A stretch of 64,000 nt of DNA from Curtobacterium sp. MCSS17_008 (GTDB taxonomy: Bacteria > Actinomycetota > Actinomycetes > Actinomycetales > Microbacteriaceae): the NCBI RefSeq assembly GCF_003234185.1, contig NZ_QKSM01000008.1:1-64000 (forward strand). The letters run 5' to 3'. This document shows, one piece after another, positions 34,835 to 42,856 of the stretch. The notes under the pieces were generated by a model. That model saw nothing but the letters and a program-made list of their open reading frames with translations. It had not been told where the DNA came from and made no database searches. Position 1 is the first letter of the stretch. Each line of letters begins with the position of its first letter. Made by a program: the position numbers and the translations under genes.

Positions 34835-36868
34835 ATGACCACGAACGCCGCCACGGACCCGATGATCGGTCGGATGATCGACCAGCGGTACCGCGTGCGC
34901 TCGCGCATCGCACGCGGCGGCATGGCCACCGTCTACCTCGCCACCGACGTCCGGCTCGAGCGCCGGGTGGCGATCAAGATCATGCACGGGCACCTGGCCG
35001 ACGACCAGGCGTTCCGGGAGCGGTTCATCCAGGAGGCCCGCTCGGCCGCCCGGCTGTCGCACCCGAACCTGGTCGGCGTCTACGACCAGGGCGCCGAGGA
35101 CGACACGGCCTACATCGTCATGGAGTACATCCCGGGCATCACCCTGCGCGATCTGCTGCAGGAGCACCGGGCGCTCACCCCGGAGCAGGCCACGGACATC
35201 CTCCGCGCCGTCCTCGCAGGGCTGGCCTCCGCGCACCGGGCCGGCATCGTGCACCGTGACCTCAAGCCCGAGAACGTCCTGCTCGCCGACGACGGTCGGA
35301 TCAAGCTGGGCGACTTCGGCCTGGCCCGTGCGACGACCGCGAACACCGCCACCGGCGCAGCCCTGCTCGGCACGATCGCCTACCTGTCCCCCGAGCTCGT
35401 CACGCGCGGCGCCGCCGACTCGCGCAGCGACATCTACGCGCTCGGCATCATGCTCTACGAGATGCTCACCGGCGAGCAGCCCTACAAGGGCGACCAGCCG
35501 ATGCAGATCGCCTACCAGCACGCGAACGACACCGTGCCGCTGCCGAGCGCGGTGGAACCCGGGGTCCCGCCGGAGCTCGACGACCTGGTCGCCTGGGCGA
35601 CCGCGCGCGACCCGGAGGACCGCCCGCGCGACGCCCGCGAGATGCTCGACCACGTCTCGGGCCACCAGCAGCGTGCGACCGGGCAGTACCGGACCGCCGT
35701 GCTCCGCCCGGAGAACGCCACCGCGATCCTGCCGGCCGGCGGCTCGTCGTCCTCCGCAGTGGAGTCGACGGACGCGTCCGGCCCCGCGGACGCCACGCGG
35801 GTCATCGCGAGCTCGACGGGCGGGGCCCCGGCCGCTCCCGCGCGGCGCGGCGCACCGGGCCCCCGTCGGACGGGTGCGCACCCCGGTGCGCTCTCCCCCG
35901 CTGGCCAGCGACTCGCCGACAGGTCCGCGAAGCGCCGGAAGCGCGGGTGGATCGCCCTCGCGATCGTGGTCGTGCTCGCGATCCTCGCCGGAGTCGTCGG
36001 TTGGGCGCTCGGGCCCGGCCCGTGGGGCAACGTCCGGATCCCGGAGGTGACCGGCAAGTCGGTCACGCAGGCACGTCAGCTCCTGCAGGCGCAGGGCCTC
36101 CGACCCGACGCACGGACCGACACCCGGTACGACGCCGTCGTGGCGAAGGGGCAGGTCTCGACGACGAAGCCCGCCGCCGAGCGCGAGGTCCGCAAGGGCA
36201 CCGCCGTGCAGATCGTCGTCTCGGACGGTCCGCGGATGATCCCGCTGCCGGCGATCGTCGGCCAACCGCTGTCCACCGTGACCGCGGCGCTCGACGACGA
36301 CTTCCAGCTGCAGGACGACCAGTACGAGTTCTCCGCGGACGCCCCGGAGGACACGGTGATCGCGGCGAAGGGTCTGGCCGCCGACGGCCAGACCGTCGAC
36401 CTGTCGTCCGTCCGCGAGTACGGCGAACGGGGACCGGTCACGCTGACCGTCTCGCTGGGGCCCGTGCCCGACGTCACGGGGAAGACCGTCGAGGAGGCGA
36501 CGGCGGTCCTCGACGGCGTCGGCCTCACCGTCGGCGCGCAGCAGGAGCGGTACGACGACGCGGTGCCGAAGGGCCAGGTCATCTCGTCCGAGGTCGAGGA
36601 CTCCCCTGCCGTCAAGGGCTCGGCCGTGGACCTCGTGGTCTCCCGCGGCCCGACCCCGATCGCACTGCCCGACGTCGCGGGCAAGACCATCAACGAGGCC
36701 ACCTCGACCCTCGAGAACCTCGGACTCGAGGTCTCCGTGCCGGACTGCAAGAACGTGCTGTGCCGGTTCTACGACTGGAAGGCCTCGCTCCCGGTCACCG
36801 CCACGGACCCGGTCCAGGGGTCGACGGTCTACCGCGGCGACACGATCACCCTGTCCTACGAGCAGTAG
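34835..36868 (+). CDS. PASTA-domain Ser/Thr protein kinase (PknB/Stk1 family)
   Basis: A 677-residue transmembrane kinase. The cytoplasmic kinase domain (about residues 20-275) has the glycine loop IARGGMATVYLATD, VAIKIM lysine, HRDLKPENVLL catalytic loop and GDFGLAR. A proline/alanine-rich juxtamembrane region leads to one membrane helix near residue 375 (WIALAIVVVLAILAGVVGWA). Four extracellular PASTA-like repeats follow (IPEVTGKSVTQARQLLQAQG; PAIVGQPLSTV; VPDVTGKTVEEATAVLDGVG; LPDVAGKTINEATSTLENLG), which in this family sense muropeptides or lipid II. Position next to Rv2175c-like and aroG matches mycobacterial PknL, but PknL lacks PASTA repeats. GarA and Rv2175c-like in this window are plausible substrates. 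Confidence 0.94.
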   Translation: MTTNAATDPMIGRMIDQRYRVRSRIARGGMATVYLATDVRLERRVAIKIMHGHLADDQAFRERFIQEARSAARLSHPNLVGVYDQGAEDDTAYIVMEYIPGITLRDLLQEHRALTPEQATDILRAVLAGLASAHRAGIVHRDLKPENVLLADDGRIKLGDFGLARATTANTATGAALLGTIAYLSPELVTRGAADSRSDIYALGIMLYEMLTGEQPYKGDQPMQIAYQHANDTVPLPSAVEPGVPPELDDLVAWATARDPEDRPRDAREMLDHVSGHQQRATGQYRTAVLRPENATAILPAGGSSSSAVESTDASGPADATRVIASSTGGAPAAPARRGAPGPRRTGAHPGALSPAGQRLADRSAKRRKRGWIALAIVVVLAILAGVVGWALGPGPWGNVRIPEVTGKSVTQARQLLQAQGLRPDARTDTRYDAVVAKGQVSTTKPAAEREVRKGTAVQIVVSDGPRMIPLPAIVGQPLSTVTAALDDDFQLQDDQYEFSADAPEDTVIAAKGLAADGQTVDLSSVREYGERGPVTLTVSLGPVPDVTGKTVEEATAVLDGVGLTVGAQQERYDDAVPKGQVISSEVEDSPAVKGSAVDLVVSRGPTPIALPDVAGKTINEATSTLENLGLEVSVPDCKNVLCRFYDWKASLPVTATDPVQGSTVYRGDTITLSYEQ

Positions 36869-36886
36869 GTACCCGCGCCTCCCGGA

Positions 36887-37060
36887 CGCACGACACGCCG
36901 CCGGCGACGGTTCCGGTCGCACGACATGCCGTCGACGGTGGCGGTCTCGGTCGCGCGACACGCCGCCGGCGACGGTTCCGGTCGCACGACGCGCCGCCGG
37001 CGGCGGTTCCGGTCGCACGACATCCCGTCGACGCATGACCTGAGCGGCGAGTCGTGCGAC
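36887..37060. repeat. TCGCACGAC-core repeats: five direct copies and one inverted
   Basis: Direct copies begin near 36886, 36917, 36951, 36982 and 37013 (spacing 31-34 bp), with consensus TCGCACGACACGCCGCCGGC then GACGGTTCCGG. An inverted copy, TGAGCGGCGAGTCGTGCGAC, ends the cluster at 37041-37060. The cluster fills the gap between the convergent PASTA kinase and aroG genes. There are no unique spacers, so it is not a CRISPR array. Related copies occur at 2332-2410, 10180-10267 and 49393-49512. Confidence 0.8.
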
Positions 37061-37100
37061 CAGGACCGGTCCGGGGGTGCCTCCCGGCCGGCCGCACGAC

Positions 37101-37142
37101 GGACGGGAGGCGCGGTGCCAGCCGGCCCCGCGCCTCCCGTCC
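37101..37142. terminator. GGGAGGC-type hairpin before the aroG 3' end
   Basis: Fifteen-bp perfect arms GGACGGGAGGCGCGG and CCGCGCCTCCCGTCC with a 12-nt loop lie 12 bases past the aroG stop on the minus strand. It probably serves aroG and, on the other strand, the kinase transcript. Confidence 0.7.
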
Positions 37143-37153
37143 GCCGCCGGTCG

Positions 37154-38539
37154 CTACGGCCGCACGTACGGGTGCGCGCTGAGCTCCTCGGCCACCAGGA
37201 ACGCGAGTTCGAGCGACTGCATGTGGTTGAGTCGCGGGTCGCAGAGCGACTCGTAGCGCGTCGCCAGCGTGGCCTCGTCGATCTGCTCCGAACCGCCGAG
37301 GCACTCCGTGACGTCGTCACCGGTGAGCTCGACGTGCATGCCGCCCGGGTACGTCCCGACCTGTCGGTGCGCCTCGAAGAAGCCGAGGACCTCGTCCACG
37401 ACGTCGTCGAAGCGGCGGGTCTTGTAGCCCGTCGGCGTGGTCAGGCCGTTGCCGTGCATCGGGTCGGTCACCCAGAGCGGGTTCGCGTCCATGCCCTTGA
37501 TCGCCTCTAGCAGCTTCGGGAGCTCGTCACGGATCCTGCCGGCGCCCATGCGGGTGATGAACGTCAGGCGGCCGGGCTCGCGCTCCGGGTCGAGCTTGTC
37601 GACCAGGGCCTTCATGTCGTCGACGCTGGTCGTGGGACCGAGCTTCACGCCGATGGGGTTCCGCACGCGGGACAGGAAGTCGACGTGCGCGCCGTCGATG
37701 TCACGCGTCCGCTCGCCGATCCAGATGAAGTGGCCGGAGGTGTCGTACGCCAGCCCCGACCGCGAGTCGATCCGGGTCATCGGCCGCTCGTAGTCCATGA
37801 GCAGCCCCTCGTGCGAGGCGTAGAACTCGGTGTGCTTGAGCGCCTCGAAGTCGGCGCCGCACGCGTCCATGAAGCGGATGGCGCGGTCGATCTCCTTCGC
37901 CAGGTGCTCGTAGCGGGCGTTCGCCGGGTTCGAGGCGAACCCCTTGTTCCACGAGTGCACCTGGCGCAGGTCGGCGAAGCCACCCTGGGTGAACGCGCGG
38001 ACCAGGTTCAGCGTCGACGCGGCCGTGTGGTACCCCTGCACCAGGCGGCGGGGGTCGGCTCGGCGGCTCTCGGGCGTGAAGTCGTACCCGTTCACGATGT
38101 CGCCGCGGTACGCCGGCAGCGTGACGTCGCCACGGGTCTCGAAGTCGCTCGACCGGGGCTTGGCGAACTGCCCGGCCATCCGACCCATCTTGATGACGGG
38201 CATCGAGGCACCGTAGGTGAGCACGACGGCCATCTGCAGGATCGTCTTCACACGGTCGCGGATGGAGTCGGCGGTCGCGCCGGCGAAGGTCTCCGCGCAG
38301 TCCCCGCCCTGCAGCAGGAAGGCGCCACCGGACGCGGCCACGGCGAGACGGTCGCGCAGCTTGTCGACCTCGCCCGCGAACACGAGCGGCGGCAAGGTGG
38401 CGATCTCGGCCGAGGCGGCCTCGGCAGCCGCGGCGTCGGGCCAGGTGGGCTGCTGCTTGATCGGGAGCGTCCGCCAGGAGTCGAGGCCCTCGATCACGTC
38501 TGGATCCTGCAGGGCGACGAAGTCGGTCGACTCGATCAA
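37154..38539 (-). CDS. aroG: Class II 3-deoxy-7-phosphoheptulonate synthase
   Basis: A 461-residue DAHP synthase (plant-like type II) that condenses PEP and erythrose-4-phosphate as the first step of the shikimate pathway. Conserved blocks are FLLQGGDCAETFAGATADSI, MPVIKMGRMAGQFAKPRSSD, HSWNKGFAS, IGERTRDIDGAHVDFLSRVR, NPIGVKLGPTTS, VTDPMHGNG and GGMHVELTGDDVTECLGG. The TTG start has GAGG seven bases upstream. Mycobacterial AroG (Rv2178c) lies in the same neighbourhood. Confidence 0.96.
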   Translation of the reverse strand: MIESTDFVALQDPDVIEGLDSWRTLPIKQQPTWPDAAAAEAASAEIATLPPLVFAGEVDKLRDRLAVAASGGAFLLQGGDCAETFAGATADSIRDRVKTILQMAVVLTYGASMPVIKMGRMAGQFAKPRSSDFETRGDVTLPAYRGDIVNGYDFTPESRRADPRRLVQGYHTAASTLNLVRAFTQGGFADLRQVHSWNKGFASNPANARYEHLAKEIDRAIRFMDACGADFEALKHTEFYASHEGLLMDYERPMTRIDSRSGLAYDTSGHFIWIGERTRDIDGAHVDFLSRVRNPIGVKLGPTTSVDDMKALVDKLDPEREPGRLTFITRMGAGRIRDELPKLLEAIKGMDANPLWVTDPMHGNGLTTPTGYKTRRFDDVVDEVLGFFEAHRQVGTYPGGMHVELTGDDVTECLGGSEQIDEATLATRYESLCDPRLNHMQSLELAFLVAEELSAHPYVRP

Positions 38540-38696
38540 GGCGGTACCTCGGTGTTCTGGGTCGGTGGCGCGGGAGGAGGCCTGCGTGCAGGCCGTTCCG
38601 GCCGGGGCCGGAGTCCTCAGATCCTACCGTCCGCTCGGGGGCGGCCGCTCGTCCGTGACGCGCCGTCGGCGGGGTCCGTGCGGCATCGCGCGATCG

Positions 38697-39419
38697 TCAG
38701 GCAGCGGTGCCGCGGCGGTCCTTCATCACCTGCTCGCGGGCGCTGCTCGCCCGCTCCTTGACACTCGTCGCGTAGACGTCGACGTACTCCTGGCGGCTCA
38801 GCCCGGCGAGCTCGTGCATGACCTCGTCCGTGACGCTGCGCAGGATGAACCGGTCGGTCTCGAAGCCCTCGAAGCGCGAGAAGTCGAGGGGCTTGCCGAA
38901 GACCACGCCGACGCGCTTGAACTTCGGGAACTTCTGGCCGATCTGCTGCACCTCGCGCGTGCCGACCATGGCGACCGGGACCACCGTGACGCGGCCCTCG
39001 AGGATCATCCGGGCGATGCCGGTGCGTCCGCGGTAGAGCTTGCCGTCGGGACTGCGCGTGCCCTCGGGGTAGATGCCGAGCTGCTCCCCGCGGGCGAGGA
39101 CCTGCAGCCCGGTGCGGAGCGACGCCTCGGACGCCTTGCCGCCCGAACGGTCGATCGGGAGCTGGCCGATGGCGTTGAAGAACGTCTTGGTGGCCCAGCC
39201 CTTCAGCCCGCGACCGGTGAAGTAGTCGCTCTTCGCCAGGAACGAGATGCGCCGGTCGAGCACGGCCGGCAGGATCACCGAGTCGATGAACGAGATGTGG
39301 TTCGACGCGAAGATGACCGGCCCCCTGGCGGGGACGTGCTCGCGCCCGATGACCCACGGCCGGAAGAGGGTGAGGATGAGCGGGCCGAGCAGGAAGTTCT
39401 TGAGCAGCCAGTAGGTCAT
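38697..39419 (-). CDS. 1-acylglycerol-3-phosphate acyltransferase (PlsC family)
   Basis: A 240-residue membrane-associated lysophospholipid acyltransferase. The catalytic HX4D motif is in ASNHISFIDSVILPAVL near residue 40. The phosphate-binding block is LGIYPEGTRSPDGKLYRGRT and the third motif VVPVAMVGTREVQQIG. The start ATG has GGAG upstream. It is 41 bp from the ROK glucokinase and probably co-transcribed. Rv2182c occupies the same place in mycobacteria. The acyl donor and acceptor are inferred from family only. Confidence 0.92.
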   Translation of the reverse strand: MTYWLLKNFLLGPLILTLFRPWVIGREHVPARGPVIFASNHISFIDSVILPAVLDRRISFLAKSDYFTGRGLKGWATKTFFNAIGQLPIDRSGGKASEASLRTGLQVLARGEQLGIYPEGTRSPDGKLYRGRTGIARMILEGRVTVVPVAMVGTREVQQIGQKFPKFKRVGVVFGKPLDFSRFEGFETDRFILRSVTDEVMHELAGLSRQEYVDVYATSVKERASSAREQVMKDRRGTAA

Positions 39420-39460
39420 CGTCGACTCCAGTTCGGGAAGCGCGTGCCGTCGGGGTGACC

Positions 39461-40420
39461 CTACGCCGTGCGGGCGTGGATGCGTGCGAGGTCGGCGGCG
39501 CCGACGACGCCGGCGTCGTTGACGAGCTCGGCGATGACGAAGTCGGGCTCCGGGTGGTACCCACGGGCCGGCAGGTTGTTCAGGTAGGCCTGCTTGATGG
39601 GCTCGAGCAGCCGGTCGCCCGCGCTCGCCACGCCGCCGCCGAAGACGAACAGCTGCGGGTCGAGCACGGCGGACAGCGACGCGCAGGCCTCGCCGAGGTG
39701 CCGGCCGAGGCGGCGGAGCGCCGCGAGGGCGCCGGGGTCGTCGGCCAGGATGAGGTCGCCGACGATCGCGCCGTCGAGGTGCCCGCCGTTCTGCTCACGC
39801 GCCTCGGCGAGCGCGGAACCGATGCCACCGGCGTCGGCGACGTCGTTCGCCATGCGCTGCAGGGCACGACCGGAGCCGTACTGCTCGATGCAGCCGCGGG
39901 CGCCGCAGCCGCAGGGCAGACCGTTCGGCACGATGCGCAGGTGGCCGATCTCGCCACCGGTACCGAAGCCGCCGCGGAACAGGCGGTCCTCCGTGACGAT
40001 CGCGCCGCCGACACCGGTGCCGATCGTCAGCATGGTCATGTCGGACACGAGTCGCCCCGCGCCGAAGCGGAACTCCGCCCAACCGGCCGCGTTGGCGTCG
40101 TTGTCGACGGTGATGTGCAGGTCACCGAGCCGCTCCTGGAGCTTCTGGCGCAGGGGCTCGTTCCGCCACCGGATGTTCGGCGTGTAGTAGACGATCGACT
40201 GCGAGGCGTCGATGAAGCCCGGCGCCGCGACCCCGACCGCTCCCACGTCGTTGGCGGCCCGCAGACGCGAGACCATCGTCACGACGTCGTCGAGCATGGC
40301 GTCCGGGTCCGCCGCGTTGGTGGCGACGCGGTCCTCGGCGATGATCTCCCCGAGCTCCGTGACGACCGCACCCGCGATCTTGGTGCCCCCGATGTCGATT
40401 CCGATGGCATGCACGAGCAT
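39461..40420 (-). CDS. glk: ROK-family glucokinase
   Basis: A 319-residue sugar kinase. The N-terminal ATP-binding motif is AIGIDIGGTKIAGAVVTELG. The catalytic aspartate is in VDNDANAAGWAEFRFGAG and the glycine-rich loop TIGTGVGGAIV. The zinc-binding ROK signature has the cysteine cluster GGEIGHLRIVPNGLPCGCGA followed by RGCIEQYGSG. The absence of a helix-turn-helix shows it is an enzyme, not a ROK repressor. The start could also be the GTG two codons in (MHAIGIDIGG). It diverges from the acyl-CoA ligase. Confidence 0.93.
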   Translation of the reverse strand: MLVHAIGIDIGGTKIAGAVVTELGEIIAEDRVATNAADPDAMLDDVVTMVSRLRAANDVGAVGVAAPGFIDASQSIVYYTPNIRWRNEPLRQKLQERLGDLHITVDNDANAAGWAEFRFGAGRLVSDMTMLTIGTGVGGAIVTEDRLFRGGFGTGGEIGHLRIVPNGLPCGCGARGCIEQYGSGRALQRMANDVADAGGIGSALAEAREQNGGHLDGAIVGDLILADDPGALAALRRLGRHLGEACASLSAVLDPQLFVFGGGVASAGDRLLEPIKQAYLNNLPARGYHPEPDFVIAELVNDAGVVGAADLARIHARTA

Positions 40421-40522
40421 CGAGCCTACCGCCTCCGGGTGGCCCCTCCGAACGTGCGCACGGTGGCTGACGAGGGGCTGCGAACCCCGACCGCCCCGAT
40501 CCGCGCCGGGCCCGCCTCCCCG

Positions 40523-40528
40523 TATGCT
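40523..40528 (+). promoter_or_regulatory. Candidate -10 element for the acyl-CoA ligase gene
   Basis: TATGCT in otherwise GC-rich DNA, 61 bp before the GTG start, fits TANNNT. A clear -35 is not visible. It lies in the divergent glk/acyl-CoA ligase gap. Confidence 0.4.
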
Positions 40529-40589
40529 GGCGGTGTCGCCTCGTGGTCGAGGCGTCCTCGTATCGAACCGGCCGACAAGGGAGTCAACC

Positions 40590-42437
40590 GTGAACGATCA
40601 GCGGCAGCCCGCACCCACCTCCGCGCCCGACCACGGCTCCGCGGCCCGACTGCTCTCGGACCGGGCCCGTCGGACTCCCGACCGGCCGATCCTGGCCGAG
40701 CGGCACGGCGACACGTGGACCACCATCTCGGCAGCCGACACGCTCGCGCGCGTGCGCGGCATCGCCAAGGGCTTCGTCGCCGCCGGCCTCGCGCCCGGCG
40801 CGCACGTCGCGATCCTGTCCCGCACGCGCCTCGAGTGGACACTCGTCGACTTCGCGGTGTGGACGGCCGGACTCGTCTCCGTCCCCGTGTACGAGACGAG
40901 CTCGCCGGACCAGGTGCGCTGGATCCTGTCCGACTCCGAGACCGTCGCGATCGTGGTCGAGCAGGAGGAGCACGCCCGACGCGTCGCCTCCATCGCGCCG
41001 GACCTGCCGCACCTCGGACAGCACTGGACGATCGACGGCGGCGGGCTCGACGACCTCGTGCGGCTCGGCGAGACCGTGACGGACGCGGAGCTCGACGCCC
41101 GCACCGCAGACGTGCACGGTCACGACGACGCCACGATCATCTACACCTCGGGCACGACCGGACGCCCCAAGGGGTGCGTGCTCCGTCACGACAACTTCAC
41201 GGGCACCGTCGAGGGTGCGACCGAGGCGATGCCGGAGGTCGTCGCCGACGGCGCATCGACGCTCCTGTTCATCCCGATGGCCCACGTGTTCGCCCGCTTC
41301 ATCGCGGCGATGTCGGTCTCCACCGGCGTGCTCGTCGGCCACGAGCCGGACACCCGGGACCTCATGCGAGCAGTGTCCACCTTCAAGCCGACCTTCCTGC
41401 TCGCGGTCCCGCGGGTGTTCGAGAAGATCTACAACTCGGCGGAGCAGAAGGCCGACCTCGGTGGCAAGGGCAGGATCTTCCGGGCCGCGGCCGCGGTCGC
41501 GGTGGCCCACTCGGAGGCCCTCGCCGCCGGACGCGTCCCGATCGGGCTCAAGCTGCGATTCGCGCTGTTCGACAAGCTCGTGTACGCGAAGCTCCGTGAC
41601 GCGATCGGCGGTCGCGTGCAGTACGCGATCAGCGGTTCCGCGCCGCTCTCCCCACGGCTCTCGCACTTCTTCCGATCGATCGGCGTGCTCATCCTCGAGG
41701 GGTACGGGCTGACCGAGACCACCGCACCCGCCACGGTGAACCGCGCCCACGAGCTGCGCATCGGCACCGTCGGACGGGCGCTGCCGGGCGTCGAGGTCCG
41801 GATCGCCGACGACGGCGAGATCCTCATCCGCGGTGTCGACGTCTTCGACCGGTACTGGCACAACGACGAAGCGACCGCGAAGGCCTTCGCCGACGGATGG
41901 TTCCGCACCGGTGACCTCGGTCGGCTCGACGCCGACGGCGTGCTGACGGTGACCGGTCGGGCGAAGGAGCTCATCGTCACGGCGAGCGGCAAGAACGTCG
42001 CTCCCGCCCCGCTCGAGGACGGCATCCGCGAACACCCGCTCGTCGGTCAGGTCGTCGTGGTGGGCGAGGGCAAGCCGTTCGTCGCCGCGCTGGTGACACT
42101 CGACCGCGAGATGCTGCCCGGCTGGTGCGAGGCGCGCGGCATCCAGCCCGCGCTCTCACCGCGTGAGGCCGCCCACGACGAGCGCGTGCACCGGGCCGTG
42201 CAGGAGGCGGTGGACACCGCGAACGGACGCGTCTCCCGGGCCGAGTCGGTGCGGTCGTTCACCATCGTCGACACGGAGCTGACCGAGGCGTCCGGCCACC
42301 TCACGCCGAAGCTGACCATCAAGCGCGCGGTCGTCATGCGCGACTTCGCCGCCGAGGTGGAGTACATCTACTCCGGCTCGAAGGTCCAGACCACGGCGAC
42401 GCCCGTGGTCGAGTCCCGTCGTCGCGACCGCGCCTAG
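40590..42437 (+). CDS. Long-chain fatty acid--CoA ligase (AMP-forming)
   Basis: A 615-residue adenylate-forming enzyme activating fatty acids to acyl-CoA, FadD15-like by context. The AMP-binding motif is TIIYTSGTTGRPKGCVLRHD near residue 185. Others are the P-loop-following FIPMAHVFARF, YGLTETTAPATVNR, WFRTGDLGRLDADGVLTVTG and the C-terminal lysine region GRAKELIVTASGKNVAP. The GTG start (MNDQRQPAPTS) has AGGGAG at good spacing. The in-frame sequence upstream is antisense to glk and not homologous. A very strong hairpin follows the stop. Confidence 0.95.
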   Translation: MNDQRQPAPTSAPDHGSAARLLSDRARRTPDRPILAERHGDTWTTISAADTLARVRGIAKGFVAAGLAPGAHVAILSRTRLEWTLVDFAVWTAGLVSVPVYETSSPDQVRWILSDSETVAIVVEQEEHARRVASIAPDLPHLGQHWTIDGGGLDDLVRLGETVTDAELDARTADVHGHDDATIIYTSGTTGRPKGCVLRHDNFTGTVEGATEAMPEVVADGASTLLFIPMAHVFARFIAAMSVSTGVLVGHEPDTRDLMRAVSTFKPTFLLAVPRVFEKIYNSAEQKADLGGKGRIFRAAAAVAVAHSEALAAGRVPIGLKLRFALFDKLVYAKLRDAIGGRVQYAISGSAPLSPRLSHFFRSIGVLILEGYGLTETTAPATVNRAHELRIGTVGRALPGVEVRIADDGEILIRGVDVFDRYWHNDEATAKAFADGWFRTGDLGRLDADGVLTVTGRAKELIVTASGKNVAPAPLEDGIREHPLVGQVVVVGEGKPFVAALVTLDREMLPGWCEARGIQPALSPREAAHDERVHRAVQEAVDTANGRVSRAESVRSFTIVDTELTEASGHLTPKLTIKRAVVMRDFAAEVEYIYSGSKVQTTATPVVESRRRDRA

Positions 42438-42447
42438 CCGCGCGGGA

Positions 42448-42500
42448 CGCACCGGAGGCCCGGTGCCGGCCCGTCGGACCGGCACCGGGCCTCCGGTGCG
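42448..42500. terminator. Perfect 22-bp-stem hairpin after the acyl-CoA ligase gene
   Basis: Left arm (42448-42469) begins CGCACCGGAGGCCCGGTG and the right arm (42479-42500) is its exact complement, with a 9-nt loop. It starts 10 bases after the stop. GGAGGC/GCCTCC is again in the stem. Confidence 0.8.
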
Positions 42501-42539
42501 TGGTGCCGCGCGCAGGGCGCGACCTGGGGGCGTGCCTGC

Positions 42540-42668
42540 TCAGGCGTCCGGCGTCTGCAGCGTCTCCGGGGCGTCGAGGACGGCGGTCGAGGCCGTCACC
42601 GGAGTGGGCTCCGGGCGGCGGTTGGTGCGGGTGCGGTGCGAGCTGAGCTCGTCGTTCTGAGGGGTCAT
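42540..42668 (-). CDS. Small hypothetical peptide (42 residues)
   Basis: An ORF MTPQNDELSSHRTRTNRRPE... ending TLQTPDA lies between the acyl-CoA ligase terminator and the secreted protein gene. AGGA lies 8 bases before its ATG. It is hydrophilic, threonine- and proline-rich, with no cysteine, hydrophobic segment or recognised motif. It would be the distal gene after the secreted protein, 188 bp downstream. It could be a real small protein or a chance ORF in GC-rich DNA. Confidence 0.35.
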   Translation of the reverse strand: MTPQNDELSSHRTRTNRRPEPTPVTASTAVLDAPETLQTPDA

Positions 42669-42856
42669 GCTGGGCGTCCTGGGATGGGAGGGAACGTGTC
42701 GGTGGGTGCCGACGCGGACACGGTACCTCCTCGTCCGGACGGAGCGACAATCCCGCGTCCGGGTGTCACCGACCCGGGCTCCCGCAGGGTCGGACCGCCG
42801 GAACGCCGCGGTCCTCGCGGCCCTCCGGCGGCCGTGCGTCGCCGGAGGGGTGCAGG

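Noticed and set aside
34805..37036. A 743-codon open frame on the minus strand opposite the PASTA kinase
   Set aside because: Shadow frame of the kinase gene; its reading also runs through the intergenic repeats.
36887..37043. Regular ~31-bp repeats as a CRISPR array
   Set aside because: The repeats are back to back and degenerate, there are no unique spacers of constant length, and no cas genes are present.
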